Shown: piece after piece, positions 27,291 to 37,340 of the stretch
Numbering within the stretch: position 1 is the first letter of the stretch
How the letters are laid out: each line of letters starts with the position of its first letter
Assembly (NCBI RefSeq): GCF_028912405.1
Contig: NZ_JAKELO010000002.1
Location: forward strand, 124,001-188,000
Source: Methanogenium marinum
GTDB lineage: Archaea > Halobacteriota > Methanomicrobia > Methanomicrobiales > Methanomicrobiaceae
Direction: 5' to 3'
DNA length: 64,000 nt
Made by a program: the position numbers and the translations under genes
The notes under the pieces: generated by a model
Databases searched by the model: none
Seen by the model: the letters and a program-made list of their open reading frames with translations, nothing else
Told to the model about the DNA's origin: nothing

Positions 27291-29273
27291 TCATACCTGT
27301 ATGCCATCATAGCCGACATTCCCGCCATACCCGCCGGAGATGGGAAGGGTAACTGTCCCATACACCATCTCCGGATGTTCCAGACCACTAATAACCATCT
27401 TTGTGCGTGAAACGGTATAGAGCACATCATCCATGTAAAGCGATCGCAGCACAGAGTCAGGGGATCCCCAGTAATATCCGGACTGTGGGTCTGCGTTGTG
27501 CGTCACCGTCCCCTTCAGAACAAACCCGGTCTCTGGTGTCAGGCCATAGACATAGGCTCCCTGCCAGTATTTTGTCGAGTAGGCATCATATGACTTCCCT
27601 GTCACTGGCACCTTCACGATTTCATGCACCGGAAGGACAAGAATTCCCCGTGATGCATCAAAGAGAAACGCCTTGTGATCATTCAGTGCCTCAGAGTCAG
27701 TGCCCGGAAGACCTATCTCCACCGTATCAACCTCAGTCGGGTTATTCACATCAGCAACATCGAAGAGTGTCATCTTCAGCCCGCCGGTGGTGAACCCGCC
27801 CCACTCATTTGCCACCGTCTCCTTACCGATACCGATGATGTGAGTATCATCATACGGATGCAGGTAATCAGAGTAGCCGGGCAGCTTCAGTTCGCCGAGG
27901 ACAGCAGGATTTTCCGGGTCTGAAAGGTCGATGACAAAGAACGGGTCCATCTGTTTGAACGTCACCAGATACAACCGGTCACCGACAAACCGGGCGGCAT
28001 ATATTCTCTCGTCCGGAGCGATGTATTCCAGTTTTCCTATTATGGCAAGGTCGGGACCAAGAACATAGACATTGTTGTACTGCACCCGTGCATCCCGTGT
28101 CCACTCGTTAACCGTTGTGGCAACTCTGAGATTGCCCTTGTATTCATCAAGAGAAAACTGATTCAGAAGGTGGCCAGGGAATGTTCCGGTGGCCGCATAT
28201 GCTATTTCACCCTTTGCAACAGAGAAACGGTGAACCACAGACTGTTCACGGGGCTCTCCTGATGCCTCGTTAAACCCGTCCCATCCTCCCCGGTAATATG
28301 GCTGCTGCCACTCGTAGGCGATGTAAATATTCTCATCAGACACATAGAGCGTGGTCCCGTATCCCAGCAAAAAAGATTCTGCATCGGTGACCGTCCCGTC
28401 ACGGATATCAAAGGATGTGGCAGTGGTAAACTGCCATGAATACCCCGGCATATCCGGCACAGAAACGGGTGGCTGTGCGATGAGTGTGTCACCGTCACGC
28501 ACCTCCGGCATCTGCAGCATATCCCCGTAGCGCGACACCGATTCACGGGTAAAGAGGAAGACATCTGTTCCCTTCATGCGGCCGTCAGAATACGTGCCGC
28601 TCACCATCAGGTCACGAACGATTTTGGGTGCTGTCCGGTCACTGACATCATACACATAGACATGTGTCACATCCCGGGTGTACGGAACAGGTGCCGCACT
28701 CCCCTCTGGATGAATAAAGGACGTTTCACGAAGCGAGGAAAAAACCGCAAGCCGGTCGCCCGAAAGAAACAGATTTGAAGGAGTGCCGGTGAGCGGTGTG
28801 TCAGAAACAATCCCCGCACCAAGAGGGGGATAGGCATCCACAACGACCAACCGGCCACCACTTACCAGATAGATGTATTTCCCGTCATTTTTAATGAAAT
28901 CAGCTTCATCGACTCCTGCCACCTGGACATTCGTGGACGAATACGTCTCTGCCTCATCTGAATTCTCTCCTTTCCATGCCTGCGGTAGCGTAGCCGCCGG
29001 AACCGGTGCCGGTGGCATTGCACTGTCAGTTATTGATTCCTCTGTAGCAACACGGACAATGCCACCCATGCCCATAGAACTGGTCGTATACCCATTGTCC
29101 GCCTGCGGCATACTGTCCAGATATGCAGACAGCGATGAAGCCGACGTAAATACCTGTATCCCGGATATATTCTCCGTTCCGGAAGGTTGTTCTGCAAGAA
29201 TACCCGCACCGACAATAAGACAGATGACGACAATGCCGGCACCCAAAAGCCCTCTGATTACATTTTGATTCAT
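27291..29273 (-). CDS. Secreted beta-propeller domain protein
   Basis: A large (660-residue) exported protein of the beta-propeller type sometimes annotated as copper-amine-oxidase-like. A signal anchor of about 20 hydrophobic residues (GLLGAGIVVICLIVGAGIL) lies at the N-terminus, followed by a low-complexity linker. Repeated four-strand blades then run to the end, with motifs such as DEADFIKNDGKYIYLVSGG and RLYLVTF. The family is frequent in Methanomicrobia and its ligand is unknown. The ATG at 29273 follows GGGGAT; a GTG at 29285 is the alternative. It is monocistronic and borders the repeat-rich gap after the restriction island. Confidence 0.82.
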   Translation of the reverse strand: MNQNVIRGLLGAGIVVICLIVGAGILAEQPSGTENISGIQVFTSASSLSAYLDSMPQADNGYTTSSMGMGGIVRVATEESITDSAMPPAPVPAATLPQAWKGENSDEAETYSSTNVQVAGVDEADFIKNDGKYIYLVSGGRLVVVDAYPPLGAGIVSDTPLTGTPSNLFLSGDRLAVFSSLRETSFIHPEGSAAPVPYTRDVTHVYVYDVSDRTAPKIVRDLMVSGTYSDGRMKGTDVFLFTRESVSRYGDMLQMPEVRDGDTLIAQPPVSVPDMPGYSWQFTTATSFDIRDGTVTDAESFLLGYGTTLYVSDENIYIAYEWQQPYYRGGWDGFNEASGEPREQSVVHRFSVAKGEIAYAATGTFPGHLLNQFSLDEYKGNLRVATTVNEWTRDARVQYNNVYVLGPDLAIIGKLEYIAPDERIYAARFVGDRLYLVTFKQMDPFFVIDLSDPENPAVLGELKLPGYSDYLHPYDDTHIIGIGKETVANEWGGFTTGGLKMTLFDVADVNNPTEVDTVEIGLPGTDSEALNDHKAFLFDASRGILVLPVHEIVKVPVTGKSYDAYSTKYWQGAYVYGLTPETGFVLKGTVTHNADPQSGYYWGSPDSVLRSLYMDDVLYTVSRTKMVISGLEHPEMVYGTVTLPISGGYGGNVGYDGIQV

Positions 29274-29435
29274 TGTTATCCCCACACACCCATTATCCTG
29301 TAATGTGCTTCTATTGGAGAATGGGGGATAATTAAGTATCTTTGACTACGAATATTTTCGAACCTATCAAAAAAAAAAGAGATGTCGCAAACTCATGGGG
29401 GGGTTACAAATAAATGTCCGAATTTTGTTCAGATG

Positions 29436-29621
29436 CTACAGTTCCAGTTCAATAATCTCCGCATCAGGAGCGTTTTTTCGTATACTTGCAATACCTTTCA
29501 TACATGAAGCTTTGGAGGAATAACCCTGGCCGATTGCAATGGTCTGACCATTCGCTGCTTTTAGACGGAATCGGTATTCCCCAGAGCGATCCTTATAAAT
29601 CTCAAATTTCCCATGAGGCAT
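29436..29621 (-). CDS. DUF1508 (YegP-like) protein
   Basis: The 61-residue protein has the DUF1508 core: KFEIYKDRSGEYRFRLKAANGQTIA, GQGYSSKASCMKGI and a C-terminal acidic strand. The family forms small alpha/beta units, often as tandem repeats; here there is one. The ATG at 29621 was chosen because conserved sequence begins there and a TATA box lies 30-39 bases before it, making longer in-frame starts unlikely. Function is unknown; bacterial relatives respond to stress. Confidence 0.85.
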   Translation of the reverse strand: MPHGKFEIYKDRSGEYRFRLKAANGQTIAIGQGYSSKASCMKGIASIRKNAPDAEIIELEL

Positions 29622-29650
29622 GTAACCACTACCCCACATATGGAATGACA

Positions 29651-29660
29651 CTATAAAAAG
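29651..29660 (-). promoter_or_regulatory. TATA box of the DUF1508 gene
   Basis: On the minus strand CTTTTTATAG lies 30-39 bases before the ATG at 29621, predicting a transcript that starts just before the coding region. Confidence 0.55.
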
Positions 29661-30201
29661 GTTCGCCGAAATTATCCCTGCTGCAGTAGTGACCATCATT
29701 TTTCCGGCACATTTTCATCCGGATAATACGTCAGGAGCGACCAAAAGCGCGGAAGGCTAAACCCTGTAATTTTTTATTCGACCAACACTCAAATAACAGC
29801 CGAAAACGTCAATTATTTCCAGAAAACCCCAATATATCGAATAAATTTATCACAACAACAGCTAAATTACCACAGAAATTCGGGAATATTACGGAAAACT
29901 GAAAGATAAAACGGGTATCCACATGCTCTCGCCACATTATAGTTGCCCAAAGAATCATAATATTTAAAGGTTTTTATTTTTGACCTGCCGCACGATGAAA
30001 TCATTCATTCCCGGACGGCATATTTACATGAACCTGACGGCAGATTCATAATTATTTTTCACGATAATCTGACGGGACACCACCACGACAGCCCCGGGAC
30101 TTCAGCTGCTCATATGTCCACTATGATATCCTGCCCAGTTCCTCATCCGGCACCCCAAAGAGACCGTAACAATTATCTGGATGCCGTGAATTATGTGACG
30201 C
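29661..30201. other. Gene-free AT-rich region
   Basis: These 541 bases separate divergent genes. I see no open frame, RNA gene or clear repeat. An AATATTTAAAGG stretch near 29960 resembles a TATA element, but it is about 240 bases from the flavin reductase start and might serve an unseen noncoding RNA. Confidence 0.4.
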
Positions 30202-30789
30202 ATGAAAAAATCCATCACACCGGTGCCGCTTCTCTACCCCAACCCGGTGCTCCTCATCTGTACATACAGCAGTGACGGAAGGCCGGATGCAATGACCGCA
30301 GCATGGGCCGGCATATGCTGTTCAAAACCACCCTGCATCTCAGTGGGTATCCAAAAGTCACGGCAGACCTGGGAAAACATCAAAGACCGGGGTGAATTTA
30401 TGGTCTGTATTCCACCAGAATCCCTCGTCAAAGAGACAGATTACTTTGGTATCGCTTCAGGAAAAAACCTGAACAAGTTTACCGAGACCGGTCTGACACC
30501 GGTAACAAGCGATGTCATTGAAGCACCATACATTGAAGAATGCCCCATTGCAATTGCCTGCAGGGCACGAAACCTGATGCCCATCGGTTCGCATATACTC
30601 ATTATCGGTGAAATTCTCTCGATACTCGCAGATGAAGATGCCTGCGGGGAAGATGGAATACCGGATATGAGTTTAATCAGGCCACTTCTGTATGATTCAC
30701 TAAAAAAGACCTATTACACCATCGGGGAACCGTCAGGCAAGGCATTTTCGTCCGGGATGAAATTCCGGCGCACCGTACAAGAACCCTGA
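30202..30789 (+). CDS. Flavin reductase-like protein (FMN-binding split barrel)
   Basis: The 195-residue protein matches the archaeal flavoredoxin/flavin reductase family. It opens with the PVPLLYPNPVLLICT barrel start. FMN contacts are expected from DAMTAAWAGICCSKPPCISVGI, and the C-terminal region has YYTIGEPSGKAF. Such proteins bind FMN and pass electrons between ferredoxins, F420-type donors and acceptors. Near-identical small proteins often occur in methanogens with undefined partners. It stands alone. The ATG follows AATTATGTGACGC with no clear Shine-Dalgarno site. Confidence 0.85.
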   Translation: MKKSITPVPLLYPNPVLLICTYSSDGRPDAMTAAWAGICCSKPPCISVGIQKSRQTWENIKDRGEFMVCIPPESLVKETDYFGIASGKNLNKFTETGLTPVTSDVIEAPYIEECPIAIACRARNLMPIGSHILIIGEILSILADEDACGEDGIPDMSLIRPLLYDSLKKTYYTIGEPSGKAFSSGMKFRRTVQEP

Positions 30790-31164
30790 CCGTTCACAAC
30801 AGTGGATTATGTCTGCTAACGTCCGGTATCACTCTTTATCTCCCACCCCTTTTTTTCCCACATAAACCGAAAAAACAGGCAAACACATACAGCAGCATCC
30901 GGGAGAGAAACAGGATAAAACCCAGATAATGAAATTCAGAGGAAAAACCCGGATAATAAAATAAAGAGGAAAAACAGGATAAATGCAGTATCTTCCCACA
31001 CAGAATATCTCCTGTATATATACCAATACTGCTGTATATTTGCATATTTTTCTACAAAACAGGACGCGATGAGATAATCCAGCGTAATGATATGACTTTA
31101 TACCTATTCTAACGCATAATATAGAAGCAGAATCTTTATTCTGAATATACAGGAGAATACCATC
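30790..31164. other. Intergenic region with 27-base tandem repeats and the argG leader
   Basis: No gene is visible in these 375 bases. They hold a short tandem repeat at 30922-30985. Near 31097 a TTTATA box could drive argG, whose ATG at 31165 follows AGGAG at 31151. Confidence 0.45.
30922..30985. repeat. 27-base tandem repeat
   Basis: Units at 30922-30948 and 30949-30975 share the plan CCnGATAATnAAATnnAGAGGAAAAAC, with a partial third unit (AGGATAAATGC) after and a partial unit before. The GGATAA word also recurs in the 65-base repeat at 42509-42702. Confidence 0.7.
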
Positions 31165-32349
31165 ATGGGAAAGGGAACAGTAATTCTTGCATTTTCCGGA
31201 GGCCTTGACACATCAATCTGTGTACCCCTCCTCAAAGAACAGTATGGATTTGACACCGTCATTACCGTTGCAGTCGATGTCGGTCAGCCGGAAAAAGACA
31301 TGCAGATGGCCACCGAAAAAGGTGAGCTGATTGCAGACAAGCACTACACCATTGACATCAAAGAGCGGTTTGTCACAGAACAGCTCTTCCCGTCAATCAA
31401 GGCAAACGGTTCATACGAAGGCTATCCTATGGGAACAGCCCTTGCCCGCCCTCTTATTGCTGAAGAGATTGCAAAAATCGCCCGGGCAGAAGGAGCGACC
31501 ACCGTCTCCCACGGCTGTACAGGGAAAGGCAATGACCAGCTGCGGTTCGACTTTGTCTTCCGCAAGGAAGGTCTTGACATCATCGCACCGATGCGTGAGA
31601 TGAACCTGACACGTGAGTGGGAAATGGATTACGCCGAAAAACACGGCATTCCGGTACCCGTCGCAAAGGACAAACCCTACTCCGTTGATGAAAACTGCTG
31701 GAGCAGATCCATTGAGGGCGGACAGCTGGAAGACCCCGCATTCCACCCCCCTGAGGACATCTATGCATGGACCGTATCAGCCTCTGCAGCACCCGATGAA
31801 CCACGCGAACTGGTTTTAGGGTTTGAGAACGGTGTGCCTGTCTCTCTGGACGGCGAACGCCTCGGTGGCTATGCACTCATCCGGAAACTCAACGAGATTG
31901 CAGGTGCCTGCGGTGTCGGCAGAAATGATATGATCGAAGACCGGATTTTAGGCCTTAAGGCCCGTGAGATCTATGAACACCCGGCAGCAACCGTTCTTCT
32001 GAAGGCACATGCTGACCTTGAACGCCTCGTCCTCACCCGGCACGAACTGGCATTCAAAGCAATTGTGGATGATAAATGGTCGGAACTGGGATACATGGGC
32101 CTTATCGATGAACCACTCTTCCAGGCACTCTCTGCCTTTATTGACAAAACACAGGAACGGGTCACCGGCACCGTTGATCTTATACTCTTTAAAGGCAGCG
32201 TGACCGTTGCCGGAAGGAGCGCAAAGGAAGCTATCTATTCCGATGATCTTGTATCCTTTGAAAGTACAACAATCGATCAGAATGATGCAGTCGGCTTCTC
32301 TGCCTACTATGGATTCCAGGCACGATTAGTCTCACAAATCAAAAAATAA
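31165..32349 (+). CDS. argG: Argininosuccinate synthase
   Basis: A full-length 394-residue enzyme with the ATP pyrophosphatase loop AFSGGLDTS (9-17), and [15 protein letters not shown] near residue 113, which binds ATP and aspartate. The [15 protein letters not shown] motif (about 172-186) is also typical. It joins citrulline and aspartate to give argininosuccinate, the penultimate step of arginine synthesis. argF, the preceding step, is 2.2 kb away on the other strand; argH is not in the window. AGGAG lies nine bases before the ATG. Confidence 0.97.
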   Translation: MGKGTVILAFSGGLDTSICVPLLKEQYGFDTVITVAVDVGQPEKDMQMATEKGELIADKHYTIDIKERFVTEQLFPSIKANGSYEGYPMGTALARPLIAEEIAKIARAEGATTVSHGCTGKGNDQLRFDFVFRKEGLDIIAPMREMNLTREWEMDYAEKHGIPVPVAKDKPYSVDENCWSRSIEGGQLEDPAFHPPEDIYAWTVSASAAPDEPRELVLGFENGVPVSLDGERLGGYALIRKLNEIAGACGVGRNDMIEDRILGLKAREIYEHPAATVLLKAHADLERLVLTRHELAFKAIVDDKWSELGYMGLIDEPLFQALSAFIDKTQERVTGTVDLILFKGSVTVAGRSAKEAIYSDDLVSFESTTIDQNDAVGFSAYYGFQARLVSQIKK

Positions 32350-32400
32350 CCCAAATTTTCATTTTTTTCGCAACGATTTATTTGCTGTCCGGAGGTATCG

Positions 32401-32410
32401 ATAAATATAA
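32401..32410 (+). promoter_or_regulatory. TATA box of the methanogenesis marker 14 gene
   Basis: ATAAATATAA lies 27-36 bases before the ATG at 32437. Transcription would begin within about ten bases of the start codon, giving a nearly leaderless mRNA, and no Shine-Dalgarno site is present. Confidence 0.6.
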
Positions 32411-32436
32411 CATCAGATAGTCGATAACGGTCTATT

Positions 32437-33930
32437 ATGTGTGCCTTTTTCGATCGGTTTAAAAAACCAACACCAAATATCGTAGAAAGTCCCCCCCCGC
32501 CAATATCAGGACAGGGTGCAGGGCTTCAGAAACCGGAGTACCGGGTGAAGCCCTATTTCATCGTTGCATCTGTTGAGATGGGCAATACCACCACCAAATG
32601 TATCCTTACCGGCACAAACATGGAGACCGGACGTTCCTATATTATTCACAAAACGGTTTCAATGAGCCGTGACGTCCGACTGCCCAAACCCGGTGAAGAA
32701 ATTTTTGGAACAACCCTTGTGGGCACTCCTATTACAAAGGAGTCTGTTGCAGAACTCGTCAGAGATACCCTGATAAAATGCCATAAGGATGCAGGGCTTT
32801 CCATTAAGGATGACCTGGACTTTGTGGTGCGCTCAACCGGTGTCGTTGCTGCAATGGATTCCCCGGACCAGGTAGGCGATTTCGTGAAGTCACTTGCAAA
32901 CGGGTGTCTGATGGCCGGGGTGCCGCCAAAGAAGATGACACCCCCCATGTCAAAAGATAATCTCCCCAAAAAACTCCAGCCCTTTAGTTTTGCAGACAAA
33001 GTAACCTTCTGCGGCACTGTTGCAGGAGTCACCCCCCCTATCGGTTCATCAGGGGTTGAACTGGTGGCAAACGAGATGGAGGGAGAACTCGCAATGGCAG
33101 GAATGAAGGAAGGTGCGAAATGGACCACGGTTGATTTCAGAAATCCCTGCCTCTCAATTGATTTCGGCACCACCCTGGACGGCAGAATCACGAGTTACGT
33201 CGATCCAAAGGCTGAATATCCCTTTGCACGAACCATCGGCAATTTCTGTGGTCTTGCAGGCGCCATTCCTGATGCCATCGTCCGCGGCACGGGGCTGGTG
33301 CAGGAAGGAAAGGGAACGGCACTTGACCTCTTTGGAGAGAAAAGCATTGTCGGTGGTCTTTCCCGGAGAAAGAATGCAATCGTCCTTGAATATGAAGAGC
33401 AGGCCCATGAAAATATTGACATCCGGATTGTCCCCCCTGACCGCAAACACTTCGGTAAGGTGCCACTCTGTGCTGATATTGCCATGGAATCAGGTATTGC
33501 CCTGATTGGCTGCGATAGCGGGACAGATTACAGCGGAGAAGAGATACTCAAGGAAATTGGGGCAGATATATATAGAAATCATGGGAAAGATGTCCTTACA
33601 CAGGTCATTGACCATGTCTGTGCACGAATGGCCCTGCGCCTCCTGGATGTCGCAGCAGAGGAGAATCTGATTCCCCCGAACGCATCCATCGGATTCACCG
33701 GTCGGGCAGCAATATCCGGCAGAAAACCGGAGATAATCATGGAAGGGATCACAGAACGTGGCCTCTTTGATAATCCAAATGACCATGTCGTCTTCGTTGA
33801 TGACGGACTGGCACGCGGTGCGTCACTCATGGGACGCTGCATGCTCTCCCTCGGGAAACCAAAAGAACCCATTGGAGGCGTACGCGGCGGACCGTGTATT
33901 ATGAACAGGCGTATGAAGATTGGAAAATAA
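32437..33930 (+). CDS. Methanogenesis marker protein 14
   Basis: The 497-residue protein belongs to a family found essentially only in methanogens and classed as methanogenesis marker 14. It has an ASKHA (actin/Hsp70-like) ATPase look: VEMGNTTTKCILTG near residue 47 is the phosphate-1 loop, SIDFGTTLDGRIT near 245 a second, and GFTGRAAISGRKP near 422 an adenosine motif. Family members resemble reactivating ATPases of corrinoid or methyltransferase proteins, but the role is undefined. A nearly leaderless promoter precedes it. A small unknown gene starts 15 bases downstream. Confidence 0.9.
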   Translation: MCAFFDRFKKPTPNIVESPPPPISGQGAGLQKPEYRVKPYFIVASVEMGNTTTKCILTGTNMETGRSYIIHKTVSMSRDVRLPKPGEEIFGTTLVGTPITKESVAELVRDTLIKCHKDAGLSIKDDLDFVVRSTGVVAAMDSPDQVGDFVKSLANGCLMAGVPPKKMTPPMSKDNLPKKLQPFSFADKVTFCGTVAGVTPPIGSSGVELVANEMEGELAMAGMKEGAKWTTVDFRNPCLSIDFGTTLDGRITSYVDPKAEYPFARTIGNFCGLAGAIPDAIVRGTGLVQEGKGTALDLFGEKSIVGGLSRRKNAIVLEYEEQAHENIDIRIVPPDRKHFGKVPLCADIAMESGIALIGCDSGTDYSGEEILKEIGADIYRNHGKDVLTQVIDHVCARMALRLLDVAAEENLIPPNASIGFTGRAAISGRKPEIIMEGITERGLFDNPNDHVVFVDDGLARGASLMGRCMLSLGKPKEPIGGVRGGPCIMNRRMKIGK

Positions 33931-33944
33931 ATGGAACAACACAC

Positions 33945-34184
33945 ATGACAGAAGGTAAATTTGACTTAATAATACCGCCAGGCGTTCCCCGCAGTATAAT
34001 CTTTGCGATCGATAAAGAATATGACGACGTTGAAGTGGTCATGAGAAAACGGCAACTCTACTTTGCAAACATGGAGGGAGATTCCCGGGAACTGCTCGCT
34101 TTCCGTGGCACACGGGAACGTATTGAGAAGGTGCAGGAAGACCTGTACAACCGGCTGGATGCCTTTATCTCAGAAGATAAATGA
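33945..34184 (+). CDS. Conserved-looking small protein downstream of marker 14
   Basis: A 79-residue protein, probably cotranscribed with marker 14 from 14 bases after its stop. It begins MTEGKFDLIIPPG and reads as mixed strands followed by a C-terminal helix (RERIEKVQEDLYNRLDAF). I do not recognise a domain. A longer frame from 33894 overlaps the marker 14 gene and has no ribosome-binding site, so the ATG at 33945 is preferred. A link with methanogenesis is suggested only by position. Confidence 0.65.
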   Translation: MTEGKFDLIIPPGVPRSIIFAIDKEYDDVEVVMRKRQLYFANMEGDSRELLAFRGTRERIEKVQEDLYNRLDAFISEDK

Positions 34185-34264
34185 GATAAAGACCAAAAAA
34201 ATACCTTTTTTAACAAACCAATTCCAAAACCCTATTATTCTGAATCGCGAATACTCTCATTATA

Positions 34265-34543
34265 ATGGTCTGGATAAAGTCCATCGAAAATAATTATGTC
34301 AATGTTGACAGCATCATCTCAATTACCTTTGACACCAAGTGCAATGCATTTGTAGCAGTAGTCGGCCACCGTGACATCAGACTTCAGCACAAAATATACC
34401 AGCATAAAACACTGGAAAGCATTCTGCAGGGGACATCACCAAAGGGAGATGACGAAATTCTGGAAGATATGATCCTGATTATTGAAGATGCAAAAAAAAG
34501 CGGCGAATTGCCGATTATTGATTTTATGAAGTTAATGAATTAA
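34265..34543 (+). CDS. Hypothetical protein, 92 residues
   Basis: I do not recognise this protein. It has a strand-rich N-terminal half (KSIENNYVNVDSIISITFDT) that resembles the small ligand-binding barrel fold seen in DUF-type bacterial proteins. An acidic helical C-terminal half follows. It lies 80 bases after the preceding small gene and converges with argF, whose stop is 11 bases away. Composition is protein-like. Confidence 0.6.
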   Translation: MVWIKSIENNYVNVDSIISITFDTKCNAFVAVVGHRDIRLQHKIYQHKTLESILQGTSPKGDDEILEDMILIIEDAKKSGELPIIDFMKLMN

Positions 34544-34553
34544 TACCAAAAAA

Positions 34554-35468
34554 TCATTTTATTCCCAGAAGCATCGTTAAGAGAGCTTTCTGGGCATGCA
34601 AACGATTTTCAGCCTGGTCCCATACAATGGAGGCAGGGCCGTCCATCACCGCAGCGGAAATTTCCTCACCACGATGAGCAGGAAGACAGTGCATCACCTT
34701 TACTCCATCAGCAGCGTTCTGCATCAGAGCGTCGTCCACCGTAAACCCTGCAAAGGAACGGAGCCGGGCATCATGTTCGTTTTCACTCCCCATTGAGGTC
34801 CATGTGTCAGTATAGATGACATCCGCACCTGAAACGGCCTTTTCCGGGGATGTGCATATTTCATACCGTGCATTTACACAGTCAGCCTCGTTTAGAATCT
34901 CCTCTTTTGGCTGGAACCCGTCAGGGGACGCAACAGCCATACTATAGCCTGCCATCGGTGCTGCAAGGAGGAGTGAATTGCAGACATTATTGCTGTCACC
35001 GACGTATGCCACCCTGAGGCCTTCCGTTGTTCCAAACGTCTCTTTCATCGTCATGATGTCTGCAAGGATCTGACAGGGGTGTTCTTTATCGGAAAGACCA
35101 TTTATGACCGGAATGTCTGCATATTTTGCAAGTTCAACTGCCGTCTCATGCCGATAGGAACGGATCATGATGAGGGAGAGATACCGCGAGAGGACACGGG
35201 CGGTGTCCCGGACCTCTTCTCCACGGCCCAGCTGCATGTCATCCGGATTCATAAAAAGGGCGTGTCCACCCAGTTCAAACATCCCCACTTCAAAGGAAGT
35301 ACGCGTCCGGGTAGACGCTTTCTCAAAGATCATCCCCAGTGCGCACTTTCGCGGCAGAGAATGGTCTGTACCTGCGATGCGCAGTGCTTTGAGATGAATC
35401 GCAGAGTCAACAATACCATGCAGTTCAGCGGTGGAAAGATCCAGGATGGAGAGGAGATCACGTTTCAT
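34554..35468 (-). CDS. argF: Ornithine carbamoyltransferase
   Basis: The 304-residue enzyme has the carbamoyl phosphate motif STRTRTSFE (52-60), the HPCQILAD motif near 128, and the ornithine motif [10 protein letters not shown] near 265. It makes citrulline from ornithine and carbamoyl phosphate. Its ATG overlaps the purD stop by four bases (ATGA), so translation is coupled to purD, an unrelated pathway. Together with argG it covers two steps of arginine synthesis in this window. Confidence 0.97.
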   Translation of the reverse strand: MKRDLLSILDLSTAELHGIVDSAIHLKALRIAGTDHSLPRKCALGMIFEKASTRTRTSFEVGMFELGGHALFMNPDDMQLGRGEEVRDTARVLSRYLSLIMIRSYRHETAVELAKYADIPVINGLSDKEHPCQILADIMTMKETFGTTEGLRVAYVGDSNNVCNSLLLAAPMAGYSMAVASPDGFQPKEEILNEADCVNARYEICTSPEKAVSGADVIYTDTWTSMGSENEHDARLRSFAGFTVDDALMQNAADGVKVMHCLPAHRGEEISAAVMDGPASIVWDQAENRLHAQKALLTMLLGIK

Positions 35469-36751
35469 CTTATTTCCCTCATATGGGCCATCCGCCTCTC
35501 AAGGACTTCCTCCGTGCCGATATCACGGCGGTACCGGACAGCACCTGTCACCGATTCAACAGCCTTCTGTGCCTGCATCTCAGCCTCTGCAAGCGTGTCC
35601 CCAAGGCCGACAAAGGCAAGAGTGCGGGACGTCTGGGTAAAATACGCACCGTCTTCAAGGGTGATATTGGCAAAGTAGAGTTTCGCATCCCCATAATCAC
35701 CAACAGTGAGGGGCTTTCCCTTCTGCGGCGCATCAGGATATCCTTCCGGCACCAGATATTTACAGACCGATGCCTGCGGTGCAAAGGATACATCAGCCGG
35801 TGTGAGCGTACCTGCTGCCATTTTGACCAGAGTCGCTGCAAAGTCAGATGTGAGAAGCGTAAGAAGGTTCATCGCCTCGGGATCCCCAAACCGCGCATTG
35901 AATTCAATCACTTTTGGCCCGTCTGCCGTATTCATGAACTGGCCATAGAGGAACCCTACATAGGGGAGGCCTTCTGTGTTCAGCGCAGAAATGACCTTTT
36001 CCATAATGGCAAATGCCCGGGATTTGTCTGCATCGGTGACAAACGGGAAGGAGTGATCTTCCATGGAATATGACCCCATACCCCCGGTGTTTGGCCCGAC
36101 ATCTCCTTCATATGCCCGTTTGTGGTCCTGGACAAGAGGCATTGGCACAAGATGTGAGCCATCAACGAATGCCATCAGGGTGAACTCTTCACCAATGAGC
36201 CGTTCTTCGAGAACTACCTCGCCACCTATCTCTCGGATGTAGTCTTTTGCACCTTCACGGTCGAGGTGCTCACCCATTATCTTCACCCCTTTGCCGCCGG
36301 TCAGTCCAATAGGCTTTATGGCAAGGTCTGCATCATGTGCATCGATATACCTGCATGCATCCTCCGGATCGTGGAACGCCGCATATCCCGGGCATCCCTC
36401 AATCCCATGATCACGCATCAGGTTCCGGCAGAATTCCTTGTCAGTCTCAAGCCGTGCGGCTTCTTTTTGTGGACCAATGCAGGAAATGCCACGGGCAGCG
36501 AGTTCATCAGCGAGGCCTGCCTGCAGTGGTGCCTCAGGGCCAATGACTGCATAAAGAATCCCATGTGACTCTGCATAATCAGCAACCCGACCTGTTTCTG
36601 TTTCTTTACAGATACACACATCTGCAGAAAGTGCAGCGATACCGGGGTTTTCCTTCCCCATCACAGAATAGATTTCAACGTTGCTGCTACGTGAAAGGGC
36701 ATCGGCTATTGCATGCTCTCTGCCCCCTCCACCCACAACAAGAATTTTCAT
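35465..36751 (-). CDS. purD: Phosphoribosylamine-glycine ligase (GAR synthetase)
   Basis: The 428-residue ATP-grasp enzyme starts [14 protein letters not shown], the typical N-terminus. It carries [12 protein letters not shown] and the magnesium/ATP motif [12 protein letters not shown]. It catalyses the second step of purine synthesis. The ATG at 36751 was chosen over an upstream ATG at 36811 because the family motif begins there. It follows pyrE by 34 bases and overlaps argF by four, giving a mixed pyrimidine, purine and arginine operon. Confidence 0.96.
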   Translation of the reverse strand: MKILVVGGGGREHAIADALSRSSNVEIYSVMGKENPGIAALSADVCICKETETGRVADYAESHGILYAVIGPEAPLQAGLADELAARGISCIGPQKEAARLETDKEFCRNLMRDHGIEGCPGYAAFHDPEDACRYIDAHDADLAIKPIGLTGGKGVKIMGEHLDREGAKDYIREIGGEVVLEERLIGEEFTLMAFVDGSHLVPMPLVQDHKRAYEGDVGPNTGGMGSYSMEDHSFPFVTDADKSRAFAIMEKVISALNTEGLPYVGFLYGQFMNTADGPKVIEFNARFGDPEAMNLLTLLTSDFAATLVKMAAGTLTPADVSFAPQASVCKYLVPEGYPDAPQKGKPLTVGDYGDAKLYFANITLEDGAYFTQTSRTLAFVGLGDTLAEAEMQAQKAVESVTGAVRYRRDIGTEEVLERRMAHMREIR

Positions 36752-36785
36752 ATTTATTATTGCGTAGCAGACAGTTAAAAGGTTA

Positions 36786-37340
36786 TTATTGACGGAGAAG
36801 GTCAGAGACACGGACGAGCGGAACCAGAGTCACACCGGCATCATTCAGGAGGCGGGATGCCCCCTGTTCACGGTCCACAACGGTCACGACAGTCTCCACC
36901 ACAGCACCGGCATCCCGGAGCGCATTGATGCCATACATGACACTTCCCCCGGATGTTGTCACATCTTCAACCAGAAGCACATGCTTCCCTTTCACATCAC
37001 CGATGATAGTGCCGCCCACACCATACGCCTTCTCTCCTTTTCGGATGATGGCATAGGGCTTGTCAGACGCTAAGGATGCGGCAACAGCGATGGGCACCGC
37101 ACCAACTGCAACACCGGCGACACAGTCATATGCCCCCATTTCGTCAGAGATGGCGTGGCCGATTGCCGCAAGCAGGGCAGGCTGGGTCGCTGCATCTTTG
37201 ATATTAATATAATACGTGCTCTTCTGTCCGGACGCAAGGGTGAAATCACCGAACTGTATTGCCCCGTATGTAACGAGGGACTCTTTCACTGTTGTATTCA
37301 TTGTTTCATTCGCTGTTGTATTCACTGAATTATCTACCAT
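36786..37340 (-). CDS. pyrE: Orotate phosphoribosyltransferase
   Basis: The 184-residue enzyme has the PRPP-binding loop [13 protein letters not shown] near residue 120 and the substrate region [17 protein letters not shown]. It converts orotate and PRPP to OMP. The ATG at 37340 follows AGGAGTGA by ten bases; a second ATG at 37301 would remove an unusual N-terminal stretch rich in N and T. The start overlaps the end of carS by seven bases. It lies in the leftward carS-pyrE-purD-argF run. Confidence 0.95.
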   Translation of the reverse strand: MVDNSVNTTANETMNTTVKESLVTYGAIQFGDFTLASGQKSTYYINIKDAATQPALLAAIGHAISDEMGAYDCVAGVAVGAVPIAVAASLASDKPYAIIRKGEKAYGVGGTIIGDVKGKHVLLVEDVTTSGGSVMYGINALRDAGAVVETVVTVVDREQGASRLLNDAGVTLVPLVRVSDLLRQ

